From: Vibrio mimicus
GTDB lineage: Bacteria > Pseudomonadota > Gammaproteobacteria > Enterobacterales > Vibrionaceae
Assembly: GCF_019048845.1 (NCBI RefSeq)
Contig: NZ_CP077426.1
Location: 2,093,501 to 2,157,500, forward strand
Length of the DNA stretch: 64,000 nucleotides
Reading direction: 5' to 3'
Part shown: piece by piece, positions 33,890-42,664 of the stretch
Layout of the letters: each line of letters starts with the position of its first letter
Position numbering within the stretch: the first letter of the stretch is position 1
Notes under the pieces: model-generated
Seen by the model: only the letters and a program-made list of their open reading frames with translations
What the model was told of the DNA's origin: nothing
Database searches by the model: none
Position numbers and translations under genes: made by a program

Positions 33890-34685
33890 GAGGTTGCTCC
33901 TTATTATTGTTCTGAGTCCTGTCTGGGTGTGAATAAAACGGTGCGCCTTTGCGCCACAATTTAAATGCGTGCCAATAAATCCCCAGTACCACTTTTACTG
34001 CCATGATGGGCGTTTTGATCAATCGAGGTAATAAATTACGTGCTGTGAATCGCTCCGCTTGCATCGAGAGCGTCGCATCAAATTCTTTGCCAGCACGATG
34101 ACACTCAAGATGAATCATTAATGAGCGAGACAAAGGTTTGATTCGCCAGTGATACATCTGCTCGATAGGATTGAACGGCGACACATGAAACGCTTTCGCA
34201 TGCTGCCACTCAATCGCAGCGGCATCAGCAGATGTGGATGCATCCTGAGCAGGCACCGCGTAGTAATGACGCTCATTCCATGGCGTATTACTCACTTCTG
34301 CCAGCAGATAACGCCAATGATCTTGTGCATCATAAACATAGTAAAAATTGACTGGACTGAAGTAGATTCCGAGATAGCGCAGATGAATCAGAGCCACCAC
34401 TCGCCCATCAATCCGCTCTCCAGTTAGCTGTTCGACTTTATCAAGCACCGCTTGTTTCAGTTTGCCTTGACCGAGATAATCTTCACGACGAAATCGCGCC
34501 CAATGCCACCAGCGTTCGCCCAATCCCCAGACTTTCTCCGCCACCTGTGGCCATTCATCTAAATCGATACAAGGCATAAACAGCGGATAGTTGAGTGCGT
34601 GTTCTACCGGCGTAAAACGACGATGGCGCACATGCCCGACCATCAAACTGCTTCGCCACTCAGTGTTGCCATTGGACGCTGACAT
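33879..34685 (-). CDS. DUF1365 family protein
   Basis: This 268-residue protein matches DUF1365, nearly always found between an FAD amine-oxidase-like gene and a Cfa-like gene. Recognisable segments are 'GHVRHRRFTPVEHALNYPLFM', 'LRYLGIYFSPVNFYYVYD', 'EVSNTPWNERHYY' and 'FHVSPFNPIEQMYHW'. No catalytic motif is known. The start shares one base with the stop of the upstream gene. Function is unknown; co-occurrence points to acyl-chain modification. Confidence 0.88.
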   Translation of the reverse strand: MSASNGNTEWRSSLMVGHVRHRRFTPVEHALNYPLFMPCIDLDEWPQVAEKVWGLGERWWHWARFRREDYLGQGKLKQAVLDKVEQLTGERIDGRVVALIHLRYLGIYFSPVNFYYVYDAQDHWRYLLAEVSNTPWNERHYYAVPAQDASTSADAAAIEWQHAKAFHVSPFNPIEQMYHWRIKPLSRSLMIHLECHRAGKEFDATLSMQAERFTARNLLPRLIKTPIMAVKVVLGIYWHAFKLWRKGAPFYSHPDRTQNNNKEQPHVK

Positions 34686-35962
34686 TAGGCAGCTCCTTGC
34701 TCGCGACGCTGTGCATAGGTTTCCAACCGCGTGACAACATCAAGTGCGCTGCGCACACCATCTTCATGGAAACCGTTATGCCAATAAGCACCACAGAACC
34801 ACGTATGGTTTACGCCACTGATCTGCGCTTTCACCTGCTGCGCTTCAATTGCTGGCAGAGAAAAAACCGGATGATGATAGGTAAATCGACGCAGCACCTT
34901 GCTCGGGTCAATATCGTCGCTGCTATTGAGCGTGACACAGAAGGTCTGCGGCGCTTCAATATGCTGCAGAATATTCATGTTGTAAGTCAGCGAAGGCAAA
35001 CGCGTTTCTTGATTGGCTTCCCCTTTCAACCAGTAATTCCACGAAGCCCATGCCGCTTTGCGTTTAGGTAGCAAACGAGTATCGGTATGCAGCACCACTT
35101 CATTAGCTTGATAAGCCAAAGCTGAAAGCAGTTGCTGCTCTTTAGCTGTCGGTTCGCTGAGCATGGCGAGCGCCTGATCACTATGGCAGGCAAAAATCAC
35201 TTCATCGAAGCGTTCTATTTTTCCATTGACCTGAATTTCGACACCAGCAGGTACACGATTCACCTGCGTTACAGCACTATTTAGGCGAATCCGGTCACGA
35301 AAGCCCTGCGTTAGAGGTTCAATATAGCTGCGTGAGCCACCGGGGATCACATACCACTGCGGACGATTAGTTACATCCAGTAAGCCGTGATTCAGAAAAA
35401 AGCGCGCAAAAAACATGAGTGGGAAGGCACGCATGTCCGCCAAAGACGAGGACCAAATCGCCGCTCCCATAGGCAGAATGTAGTTCTCACAAAAGTACTC
35501 GGAAAAGTGATGCTGGCTCAGGAATTCCCCCAAGGTCTGCTCACTCGCCAGTTCATGCTCCACACAGGCTTTGGTTAGGCGGTTAAAACGTAGGATCTCA
35601 CTAATAAAGTGATAAAACTTCGGGTTCAACCAGTTACGCTTCTGTGCAAACAGCGTCGTCAATGTATGACCGTTATATTCCAACCCGTTAGCCTCATTGC
35701 GCACACTGAAACTCATCTCGGTTGGTCTGCCTTTGACGCCAATTTCATCCATCATTTTGATGAAGTTGGGATAGGTTCTATCGTTATAAACAATAAAACC
35801 GGTATCGATCGCATACTGCTTACCGTCCAATTCGACATCCACCGTCGCGGTGTGCCCACCAATGTAATCATTGGCTTCAAACAGCGTAATATCGTGATAA
35901 CGATGCAAATAGTACCCACAAGTTAAGCCGGAAATGCCAGTGCCAATAATTGCAATCTTCAT
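34685..35962 (-). CDS. FAD-dependent amine-oxidase-like flavoprotein
   Basis: This 425-residue NAD(P)/FAD-binding protein (COG2907-like) has an N-terminal dinucleotide motif IIGTGISGL (5-13) and an Asp/Glu at the end of strand 2 (LFEANDYIGGHT). Relatives are annotated amine oxidases but form a separate branch near desaturases such as phytoene desaturase and the furan-fatty-acid UfaD-type enzymes. A likely role is dehydrogenation of a lipid made by the neighbouring methyltransferase; this is inference from family and context. It is coupled to DUF1365 by a 1-nt overlap. Confidence 0.85.
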   Translation of the reverse strand: MKIAIIGTGISGLTCGYYLHRYHDITLFEANDYIGGHTATVDVELDGKQYAIDTGFIVYNDRTYPNFIKMMDEIGVKGRPTEMSFSVRNEANGLEYNGHTLTTLFAQKRNWLNPKFYHFISEILRFNRLTKACVEHELASEQTLGEFLSQHHFSEYFCENYILPMGAAIWSSSLADMRAFPLMFFARFFLNHGLLDVTNRPQWYVIPGGSRSYIEPLTQGFRDRIRLNSAVTQVNRVPAGVEIQVNGKIERFDEVIFACHSDQALAMLSEPTAKEQQLLSALAYQANEVVLHTDTRLLPKRKAAWASWNYWLKGEANQETRLPSLTYNMNILQHIEAPQTFCVTLNSSDDIDPSKVLRRFTYHHPVFSLPAIEAQQVKAQISGVNHTWFCGAYWHNGFHEDGVRSALDVVTRLETYAQRREQGAA

Positions 35963-35972
35963 CGAAATATCC

Positions 35973-36701
35973 TTATTTAACTTTCAACATACGCTGCACT
36001 AATCGGGTTTGCCACGCATAAGGCAAAGCCCCTAATAAGCGAATCAACCAAGTAAATCGTTTAGGGAAATAGAGCTGAGATACACCCCGTGCTAAGCCCG
36101 CTTTGATCTCCTGAGCTGCGCGCTCAACAGAGATGATCATGGGCATGACAAAGGTATTGCGATCCGTCAGCGGGGTGGCCACAAAGCCAGGAAAAATGGT
36201 GGAGACTTCTATACCAAGAGGACGCCAGTCAAGTTGTAGGGTACGAGCGAGATACGCCACAGCAGCCTTTGACGCGCCATATGCCTGCGCACGTGGCAAA
36301 GCTAATTCACTAGCAATCGACCCAACAATCGCGACTCGATGACCACGCGCCAACTGTGACTGTATACCTTCAATTACCGCCGCTACACCAAGCACATTAA
36401 TGTTGAAAACACGAGCCATGACACTGATGTCCATCTTACCGTGATCGATGTACTCACAATCCCCAGCATTCAGAATCCATAGCTCGGGCTGAAAAGGTAA
36501 CTGGCTTAATGCTGTTTTCGTTGCAGCGTGATCAGTCACATCAAAAGCGAGCGGGAAAATAGTGGCAAACTCTGCGCTCAGTGCTTGCAATACTTGCTGG
36601 TTTCTCCCACAAGCGATCACTTGCCAACCGTCTTTCGCATAATCCAGTGCCAGCTGTTTGCCGATCCCTGAGGTAGCTCCGGTAATCAATACCGCCTTCA
36701 T
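35973..36701 (-). CDS. Short-chain dehydrogenase/reductase
   Basis: This classical SDR of 242 residues has cofactor loop TGATSGIG (7-14), NAG (78-80), and catalytic Ser128, Tyr141 and Lys145 (YGASK). It probably uses NADP given the 'CGRN' after strand 2. Its substrate is unknown. The ATG overlaps the upstream stop by 4 nt, and the next gene follows after 10 bp, so it is an integral part of the cluster. Confidence 0.88.
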   Translation of the reverse strand: MKAVLITGATSGIGKQLALDYAKDGWQVIACGRNQQVLQALSAEFATIFPLAFDVTDHAATKTALSQLPFQPELWILNAGDCEYIDHGKMDISVMARVFNINVLGVAAVIEGIQSQLARGHRVAIVGSIASELALPRAQAYGASKAAVAYLARTLQLDWRPLGIEVSTIFPGFVATPLTDRNTFVMPMIISVERAAQEIKAGLARGVSQLYFPKRFTWLIRLLGALPYAWQTRLVQRMLKVK

Positions 36702-37117
36702 TGGCCGAGTCTCCGCTTAATCGTACGGATGATCTGACCGAGTAAAGGCAACTGCTCGTAAAGCATTTCTCCCATATCAAAGTAGTCTCGGTGATACACC
36801 ACTTTGCGATTGGAAAAACGCAAATGGCTGACTCCTTTTACATCGACTTGCTCACCTTTCGCTAACTTGGGATGCCGTAAGTGCATAGTCCAGACCAGAA
36901 ACGCCCCACCGTTGATAGAGTGCTGCTCATGAACAGTAAATGTACATGCTTGTACATTTTCATAGAGATTCAAAAAATACTGATAAAGTGCTGGCAGACC
37001 TTCAATACGGTGTGCGGCATCTTCAAACACCACATTCGGATGATATATTTCGACTAATCTATGCAGCTGGCTTTTGTCTAATGCTTGATAAAACTGCGCG
37101 ACGTGTTGTACGTCCAT
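36698..37117 (-). CDS. SnoaL/NTF2-like protein
   Basis: This 139-residue protein has a cone-shaped NTF2/SnoaL-like fold pattern: 'FYQALDKSQLHRLVEIYHPNVVFEDAAHRIEGLPALYQYF', a central 'FLVWTMHLRHP' strand and 'VKGVSHLRF'. These small pockets bind or transform hydrophobic ligands. I chose ATG 37117 because CAGGG is well spaced before it; an ATG at 37126 is nearly on top of that site. It is the first gene of the cluster, just after the repeat-rich promoter. Function is unknown. Confidence 0.8.
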   Translation of the reverse strand: MDVQHVAQFYQALDKSQLHRLVEIYHPNVVFEDAAHRIEGLPALYQYFLNLYENVQACTFTVHEQHSINGGAFLVWTMHLRHPKLAKGEQVDVKGVSHLRFSNRKVVYHRDYFDMGEMLYEQLPLLGQIIRTIKRRLGQ

Positions 37118-37131
37118 AGTGACCATCCCTG

Positions 37132-37215
37132 ATGTTATACAAAATCAATATTCGTACAATTAGTGATAAACATAGTTGAGTTAACAAAGTTGTACAAGAT
37201 TTTTTCTGTATAACT
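37132..37215 (-). promoter_or_regulatory. Promoter with TTGTAC/TGTATA repeats for the lipid cluster
   Basis: On the minus strand a -35 TTGTAC (37192-37197) and a -10 TATGTT (37169-37174) are separated by 17 bp. Around them are GTTATACAG (37206-37214, inverted), TTGTACAAC overlapping the -35, TTGTACGAA (about 37151-37159) and TTGTATAAC (37133-37141). Such TGTAYA repeats resemble operators of the CarH/LitR MerR family that control light-inducible operons of similar content. Confidence 0.6.
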
Positions 37216-37385
37216 TTGACTTTTCATTGTTACGAAAGACTAAGCATAGAAGATCACAATTACCCAATAAGAAAAATGGGCAGGAAAGCTAACTAAGCAT
37301 AATTTTTTAGGCTTGAGAGCAAGGCTGTCAGGTTACGGTTGAATGGTATCTAAATACGAAATGGGGAAAGGAAATGAAGATAAGA

Positions 37386-37409
37386 AAAACCAGCCCGAAG
37401 GCTGGTTTT
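37386..37409 (-). terminator. Terminator of htpX
   Basis: AAAACCAGCC (37386-37395), CGAA loop, GGCTGGTTTT (37400-37409). On the minus strand it ends in TTTTTC. It lies 7 bp beyond the htpX stop. Confidence 0.9.
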
Positions 37410-37415
37410 GAGAGA

Positions 37416-38279
37416 TTACATATTACGCAGGGCTGCAATACGTTTGTCTAACGGCGGGTGAGTCATCATTAACTCAGACAATGAACGTTTACCGTTGATA
37501 CCAAACGCCATCATCGAACCTTCAAGATGCGATTCTTGACCCATTTTCAAACGTTCCAACGCAGCAATCATTTTGTGTTTACCCACTAACTGCGCAGCGC
37601 CTGCATCGGCATAGAATTCACGGCGACGGCTATACCACATGGTAATAAAGCTTGCTAATAGGCCAAAGACTAACTCAAGCACCATAGACACAGCGAAGTA
37701 CACCATCATGTTGCTGCCTTCGCCCTCTTCTGAGTCACGTGACGCAACGATATTAGCGATAAAACGCGACAAGAAGATCACGAAGGTATTCACAACACCT
37801 TGCATCAGCGTCATGGTGACCATATCCCCATTCGCAATGTGGCTTACTTCATGCGCCAATACCGCTTCTGCTTCATCACGCGTCATGTTGTGTAGCAAAC
37901 CTGTTGAAACAGCTACCAGAGAATCGTCACGCTTTGCCCCCGTCGCAAACGCGTTCATATCTGGCGCATCATAAATTGCCACCGTTGGCATACCGATACC
38001 CGCTTGGTTTGCTTGGCGACGCACCGTTTCTAATAACCAATGCTCAATTTCATTGCGCGGTGTATCAATCACCACACCACCTACTGAACGTAGCGCCATA
38101 CTTTTAGACATCAGCAGCGAAATAAATGCACCACCAAAGCCAAATACCGCCGCCATGACCAATAGGCCAGACAGACTGCCCGGTTGCATACCAGTAACAG
38201 CATAAACAATATTTAAAACAACACTCAGCACCAGCACAACAGCAAGGTTGGTTGCTAAGAAGAGCATTACACGTTTCAT
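37416..38279 (-). CDS. htpX: HtpX, membrane zinc metalloprotease
   Basis: This M48-family protease of 287 residues in the inner membrane works with FtsH in quality control of membrane proteins. The zinc motif is [10 protein letters not shown] (H143, E144, H147); a third ligand lies in '[13 protein letters not shown]'. Two N-terminal and two central hydrophobic segments match E. coli HtpX. ATG 38279 follows GGAGAG. In E. coli it belongs to the Cpx regulon; I did not find a clear CpxR site here. Confidence 0.96.
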   Translation of the reverse strand: MKRVMLFLATNLAVVLVLSVVLNIVYAVTGMQPGSLSGLLVMAAVFGFGGAFISLLMSKSMALRSVGGVVIDTPRNEIEHWLLETVRRQANQAGIGMPTVAIYDAPDMNAFATGAKRDDSLVAVSTGLLHNMTRDEAEAVLAHEVSHIANGDMVTMTLMQGVVNTFVIFLSRFIANIVASRDSEEGEGSNMMVYFAVSMVLELVFGLLASFITMWYSRRREFYADAGAAQLVGKHKMIAALERLKMGQESHLEGSMMAFGINGKRSLSELMMTHPPLDKRIAALRNM

Positions 38280-38621
38280 TACTTCTCTCCGAAAGGAAAC
38301 TAATATTCCTGTTACGAGTTCCGAACCATTCGATTCTCGCCTGTTCTTGTTCTACAACATATGTTCTTTCATTTAAAAAACAAGGTTAAGCGGGAAATTG
38401 CAACATTTAGTGTCTGATAGACATGCGCTACGCACCTTACTTTGTATATCATAAGCTTATGATATACATGATGAATTACTCAATAGTGCGACTCGCCATT
38501 TTTTGCTCACGACTCATAACAAAAATATTCGTTCCTTAGACTTTGGTCTTATTGAGATAGCAAGAGAGTACGACTACATTCCTAGGGTCAAAGGAATTAC
38601 ACCATAAACAAAGGAAAACAC
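38280..38621. other. htpX / small gene divergent spacer
   Basis: A 342-bp AT-rich region. Its main feature is the perfect palindrome 38443-38468 listed separately. Promoters of htpX (-) and the 56-codon gene (+) must be here. No other gene was seen. Confidence 0.5.
38443..38468. repeat. 26-bp perfect palindrome
   Basis: The half-sequence TGTATATCATAAG is followed directly by its exact reverse complement. No loop is needed, no T run follows, and it lies about 150 bp before the start of the small gene and 165 bp before htpX, so a dimeric regulator's operator is the simplest reading. Confidence 0.75.
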
Positions 38622-38792
38622 ATGGCTGAAGCACATAGCTACCAAATGGCGATTGATTTACTTTGTTGTCATTTAGGCATTAGCGAGCAAGAAGCGCGCG
38701 CTCAACTCGGGTTGGAAGCAAAAGAGCAGACTCTTCAACAGAAGATTGTCGAAACTCAGCAATCCTTGATGGGTATGAGAGCCGAAAAATAA
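38622..38792 (+). CDS. Small conserved-looking protein, 56 residues
   Basis: This short gene encodes a 56-residue protein beginning MAEAHSYQMAIDLLCCHLGI and ending SLMGMRAEK. AAAGGA lies 6-7 nt before ATG 38622, and a strong terminator begins 18 bp after the stop, so it has the marks of a real gene. It is predicted to be mostly helical: a hydrophobic first helix with a CC pair, then a Gln/Glu/Lys-rich amphipathic second helix. No family was recognised. It stands alone between htpX and bioD, divergent from htpX. Confidence 0.75.
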   Translation: MAEAHSYQMAIDLLCCHLGISEQEARAQLGLEAKEQTLQQKIVETQQSLMGMRAEK

Positions 38793-38805
38793 CTCGATGC
38801 ATACT

Positions 38806-38838
38806 AAAAAGGCTGCTCAAGATGAGCAGCCTTTTTGT
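38806..38838 (+). terminator. Bidirectional terminator small gene/bioD
   Basis: GGCTGCTCA (38811-38819), 3-nt loop, TGAGCAGCC (38823-38831), TTTTT, with AAAAA on the other side. Confidence 0.93.
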
Positions 38839-38855
38839 TTTGTGACTGTTTATCA

Positions 38856-39551
38856 CTATGCGACAGGCGCAGCTTCGAGCACATGTTCAAGGTGGATGTA
38901 TTTACCCAACTCCTGACGCTTCGCACTCGGCATATAAGGAATTTCACCTAGCTTAGGTGCACCAATTCGCCCTTCAAGATGTTCGATGATCTCAGCGTAA
39001 TGTTCCGTACCAGGATTAATACGGTTAGCTACCCAACCGACTAACTCAAGGCCATCGGCACGAATGGCCTCTGCCGTCAAAATGGCGTGGCTCAAACAAC
39101 CAAGTTTAATCCCAACCACTAAAATCACGGGCAAACGCTCTTGTTTTACCCAAGTGGATAAACAATCAGAATCCGAAGTGGGTACTCTCCAGCCACCCGC
39201 ACCTTCAACAACCACTAACTCTGCGTTTTGTTTATGTTTTTCCAGCTTATTGCTCAGCAAAGCATAATCAATAGCCACATTTTCATGCTTGGCGGCAATG
39301 TGTGGTGAAGTGGGAAGTACCAGCGCATATGGGTTGACATCCTCATAGGGCATATTGACTGTCGCCGCTTTCATCAGATGCAACGCATCAGAATTTCGAT
39401 AGCCAAACTCCGTTTTATCACTACCCGCCGCCACTGGCTTATAACCAATTGTGGCGATATTTTGTGCCGCTAGCGCCTGAAGAATCGCTTTTGATGCGAC
39501 TGTTTTTCCAACGTCGGTATCCGTCCCTGCGATAAAAATAGCATTTCTCAT
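38856..39551 (-). CDS. bioD: BioD, dethiobiotin synthetase
   Basis: This ATP-dependent carboxylase of about 231 residues closes the ureido ring to make dethiobiotin. The P-loop variant is GTDTDVGKT near the N-terminus, with 'GYKPVAAGS', 'VVEGAGGW' and 'GEIPY' motifs. I start it at ATG 39551, whose ATGA overlaps the bioC stop and matches the family start; a frame extension to 39572 lies inside bioC. It is the last gene of bioBFCD. Confidence 0.95.
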   Translation of the reverse strand: MRNAIFIAGTDTDVGKTVASKAILQALAAQNIATIGYKPVAAGSDKTEFGYRNSDALHLMKAATVNMPYEDVNPYALVLPTSPHIAAKHENVAIDYALLSNKLEKHKQNAELVVVEGAGGWRVPTSDSDCLSTWVKQERLPVILVVGIKLGCLSHAILTAEAIRADGLELVGWVANRINPGTEHYAEIIEHLEGRIGAPKLGEIPYMPSAKRQELGKYIHLEHVLEAAPVA

Positions 39552-40351
39552 CGGTGAATAACCCCTAAACAAACCTGATATGTGGCAGGCACAAGACCCT
39601 GTTGGTTACGAAATGATTGGTAGGCCAACTCCACTTTTGCCAACGTTCTACGGCTAATCATCCCGGTTGAACGCCCACTGACATGATTGGCTCCGATCCC
39701 TTTTAGATCGCGCATCAGTGCGAAGGCCGTCTCATACCAAACTGTGATTGGCGCTAAGTCTAAGTGATGTTGCGCACATCCGGCTTGCGCTAACGCAATT
39801 TTTACCTGATTGATTGAAATGAACTGATTGATATGACGATGATGATCAACACTCCGCCAAGCTTCTTGTAGCTCGAACAATGAGCCATCAAGCAAAGTCG
39901 AGACAAAGGCTTGACCATGTGGTTTGAGCACACGACGGATCTCGCCCAGCGGCAAAGATAAATCTTCACACCATTGCAGCGCTAAGCTAGAAAACACCAA
40001 ATCGAAACTGGCTGACGCGAAAGGCAGTTGCTCGGCATCCGCTAACTGATAATTCATACCTTCATCGCCACAACGTTGCCTTGCTTGATCAAGCATGGCT
40101 AAGGAAATATCTGCACACACCACCTGCGCACCACGTTCACGCAACAACGCAGAAAAATAGCCTGTTCCACAACCGAGATCGAGCACCAACAAGCCATCCA
40201 TTCGACTCGGCATTTTATCGAGTAATCGCAATCCAACATCGCGTTGAAACGCAGCATGCTGATCATAGTGTGCCGCAGCTTTACCAAATGCTTGAGCAAT
40301 GGCACTTTTGTCTTTCAGCTCAGTATAAAGTTCGCAAGCTGTCATACTCAT
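39548..40351 (-). CDS. bioC: BioC, malonyl-ACP O-methyltransferase
   Basis: This SAM-dependent methyltransferase of 267 residues masks the free carboxyl of malonyl-ACP to start pimelate assembly on the fatty-acid machinery. Motif I is [14 protein letters not shown], followed by '[13 protein letters not shown]' and '[12 protein letters not shown]'. I chose ATG 40351: GGAGG is 7 nt upstream and ATGA overlaps the bioF stop by 4 nt; a TTG at 40357 is less likely. Confidence 0.95.
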   Translation of the reverse strand: MSMTACELYTELKDKSAIAQAFGKAAAHYDQHAAFQRDVGLRLLDKMPSRMDGLLVLDLGCGTGYFSALLRERGAQVVCADISLAMLDQARQRCGDEGMNYQLADAEQLPFASASFDLVFSSLALQWCEDLSLPLGEIRRVLKPHGQAFVSTLLDGSLFELQEAWRSVDHHRHINQFISINQVKIALAQAGCAQHHLDLAPITVWYETAFALMRDLKGIGANHVSGRSTGMISRRTLAKVELAYQSFRNQQGLVPATYQVCLGVIHR

Positions 40352-41502
40352 GCGCAATCCTCCATCACTCTTTTTAACTGATCAGACAAGTTTCGTACTT
40401 GTTGCTTTGAGTGTGCTGCTGTCAAAGTAATGCGTAGTCGCGCGCTACCGACCGGTACTGTCGGTGGGCGGATTGCACTGACCCAAATGCCTTGCTGTTT
40501 CAGCTGATAGGATGCCGCCATTGCCAATTCACTGCCTCCTAATAGCCAAGGCTTGATTGGTGTTGAAGTCGAAACATAGCCCGGTGTATCACTACACCAT
40601 TCATCAAAACACGCCATCAGCTCAGCCAGTTTTTCTCTGCGCCAAGACTGACGTTGGATCATACGCACAGCATGAGTCAGAGCATGAGCTTGTGCCGGAG
40701 GTATCGCCGTTGAGTAGACATGGTGGCGAGCAAACTGAGTCAGATAATCACCGACTTGTGCATCACACAACACCGCCGCCCCAGCTAAACCAAAGGCTTT
40801 GCCAAACGTGACTATGAGAATATCGGGATGAATCCCTGCTGCTTGGCAGCTACCCGCTCCATGCTCCCCAAGCACGCCAATGCCGTGCGCATCATCCACC
40901 ATCAACCACGCCCGCGGTTTCACCGCAGCAGCAATTTGCTCCAAAGGAGCGCAATCGCCATCCATACTAAACACCCCTTCCGTCACTACTAAGCAGTTGC
41001 TCTGCTCATTCAGTAATTGGCGAAGATGATCAGTATCATTGTGCTTAAAGCGTTTCATGGTGGCAGGACTTAACATGCCCGCCTCCATCAAAGAGGCGTG
41101 ATTCAGTTTGTCTTGCAGCAGCAAGTCCTCTTTTTCGAGCAGAGTAAACAGCAGGGCTTGATTGGCACTAAAGCCTGAACTGAACAAGATCGCTCGCTCA
41201 TAGCCAAGCCAGTGACACAACTCATGCTCTAACTCAGCATGGGCGGAGCTAAAACCAGTCACCATCGGCGAAGCACCACTGCCAGCGCCAAAGCGCGCCA
41301 GACTTGTTTGCCAAGCCTGCACTAACTCAGCATCACTGGCCAAACCAAGGTAATCGTTGCTTGAGAAGTTCAGGTAAGTACGATCTTGCTGAATCAGTTC
41401 GCCTTGTGCGCTTCGCTCTAAAAGCTGAAGACGGCGAGTCAGCCCTGAATGTTCACGCTCATTCAGAGCTTGCTCAATCCGCGATTTAAAGCGCAGCGTC
41501 AT
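40348..41502 (-). CDS. bioF: BioF, 8-amino-7-oxononanoate synthase
   Basis: This PLP alpha-oxoamine synthase of 384 residues condenses pimeloyl-ACP and alanine to KAPA. The Schiff-base lysine is K235 (TFGKAFG); '[15 protein letters not shown]' (203-217) and '[10 protein letters not shown]' are cofactor and substrate motifs. The start overlaps bioB by 17 nt. Confidence 0.96.
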   Translation of the reverse strand: MTLRFKSRIEQALNEREHSGLTRRLQLLERSAQGELIQQDRTYLNFSSNDYLGLASDAELVQAWQTSLARFGAGSGASPMVTGFSSAHAELEHELCHWLGYERAILFSSGFSANQALLFTLLEKEDLLLQDKLNHASLMEAGMLSPATMKRFKHNDTDHLRQLLNEQSNCLVVTEGVFSMDGDCAPLEQIAAAVKPRAWLMVDDAHGIGVLGEHGAGSCQAAGIHPDILIVTFGKAFGLAGAAVLCDAQVGDYLTQFARHHVYSTAIPPAQAHALTHAVRMIQRQSWRREKLAELMACFDEWCSDTPGYVSTSTPIKPWLLGGSELAMAASYQLKQQGIWVSAIRPPTVPVGSARLRITLTAAHSKQQVRNLSDQLKRVMEDCA

Positions 41503-42538
41503 AAAATAGATCGCTGGCGTTTGGGCGCGCGGCTACTCGTTCAACGACTCTATCCAGCAACTCATTTTCCGTGATTTCATCGGGCTTTTGCGCCACTTGT
41601 TCACGGTTAATTCCTAGCTTTTTAAACAGCAGCATATCGCTGTCTTCTGCTGGGTTGGGTGTGGTCAGCAGTTTACAACCGTAGAAAATCGAATTGGCTC
41701 CGGCCATAAAGCACAGCGCCTGCATCTGCTCATTCATCTTCTCGCGTCCGGCTGAAAGGCGAACCGCGGATTTCGGCATCATAATGCGCGCCACAGCAAT
41801 CAAGCGAACAAAATCAAAGGGTTCCACATCATCCACTTGTTCCAGTGGCGTACCTTTCACTTTTACCAGCATGTTGATCGGCACACTTTCCGGATGAGTC
41901 GACAAGTTCGCCAATTCAACCAATAATCCGGCGCGGTCATTGGTGCTTTCGCCCATGCCGATAATGCCACCCGAGCAGATCTTCATCCCGGCATCACGGA
42001 CGTGTGACAAGGTATCTAAGCGGTCTTGGTATGTTCGTGTGGTGATGATGTTGCCGTAGTATTCGGGGGAGGTATCAAGGTTGTGGTTGTAATAATCTAG
42101 CCCCGCTTGCGCCAATTGCTGCGCTTGATCTGGCGTCAACATACCCAGCGTCATGCAAGTTTCTAGCCCCATATCCTTCACGCCGCGGATCATCTCTTTG
42201 AGCAGCGGCATATCACGCTCTTTCGGATTCTTCCACGCAGCGCCCATACAGAAACGGGTCGAACCTGACGTTTTGGCTTTTTGCGCGGCATCCAACACAC
42301 GCTCGACTTCCATCAAACGCTCTTTATCTACATCAGTACGGTAGTGAGCACTTTGCGGGCAATATTTGCAATCTTCTGGACAAGCGCCAGTTTTGATCGA
42401 CAGCAGCGTGCTGACCTGCACATGGTTGTGCGGGTGATGAAAACGATGCACCTGCTGCGCTTCAAACAGCAGATCCATAAAAGGTTTATCCAGTAACGCT
42501 TTGACCTCAGCGACCGTCCAGTTATGACGAACTTCCAC
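41486..42538 (-). CDS. bioB: BioB, biotin synthase
   Basis: This radical SAM enzyme of 350 residues inserts sulfur into dethiobiotin. The 4Fe-4S cluster cysteines are C53, C57 and C60 (ACPEDCKYC). '[11 protein letters not shown]' and 'AGANSIFYG' belong to the sacrificial 2Fe-2S and substrate region. It is the first gene of the leftward bio operon, divergent from bioA. Confidence 0.97.
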   Translation of the reverse strand: MEVRHNWTVAEVKALLDKPFMDLLFEAQQVHRFHHPHNHVQVSTLLSIKTGACPEDCKYCPQSAHYRTDVDKERLMEVERVLDAAQKAKTSGSTRFCMGAAWKNPKERDMPLLKEMIRGVKDMGLETCMTLGMLTPDQAQQLAQAGLDYYNHNLDTSPEYYGNIITTRTYQDRLDTLSHVRDAGMKICSGGIIGMGESTNDRAGLLVELANLSTHPESVPINMLVKVKGTPLEQVDDVEPFDFVRLIAVARIMMPKSAVRLSAGREKMNEQMQALCFMAGANSIFYGCKLLTTPNPAEDSDMLLFKKLGINREQVAQKPDEITENELLDRVVERVAARPNASDLFYDAAL

Positions 42539-42599
42539 GTGTAATCCTTATTGGGGTTATTGGTTTTATGCTTGGCTAGTCTACTGACAGGCGTTAGAC

Positions 42600-42630
42600 T
42601 GTCAACAACAAGAAAATCACAAGGTTTACA
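42600..42630. promoter_or_regulatory. BirA-type bio operator
   Basis: TGTCAACA (42600-42607), 15-bp spacer, GGTTTACA (42623-42630). The right half matches the BirA consensus TGTAAACC-N15/16-GGTTTACA exactly and the left at 6 of 8. It is placed between divergent bioB and bioA, where a single operator can repress both. Confidence 0.85.
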
Positions 42631-42664
42631 TGTGATTATTAAATAATCTTTTATTGATTTTGGA

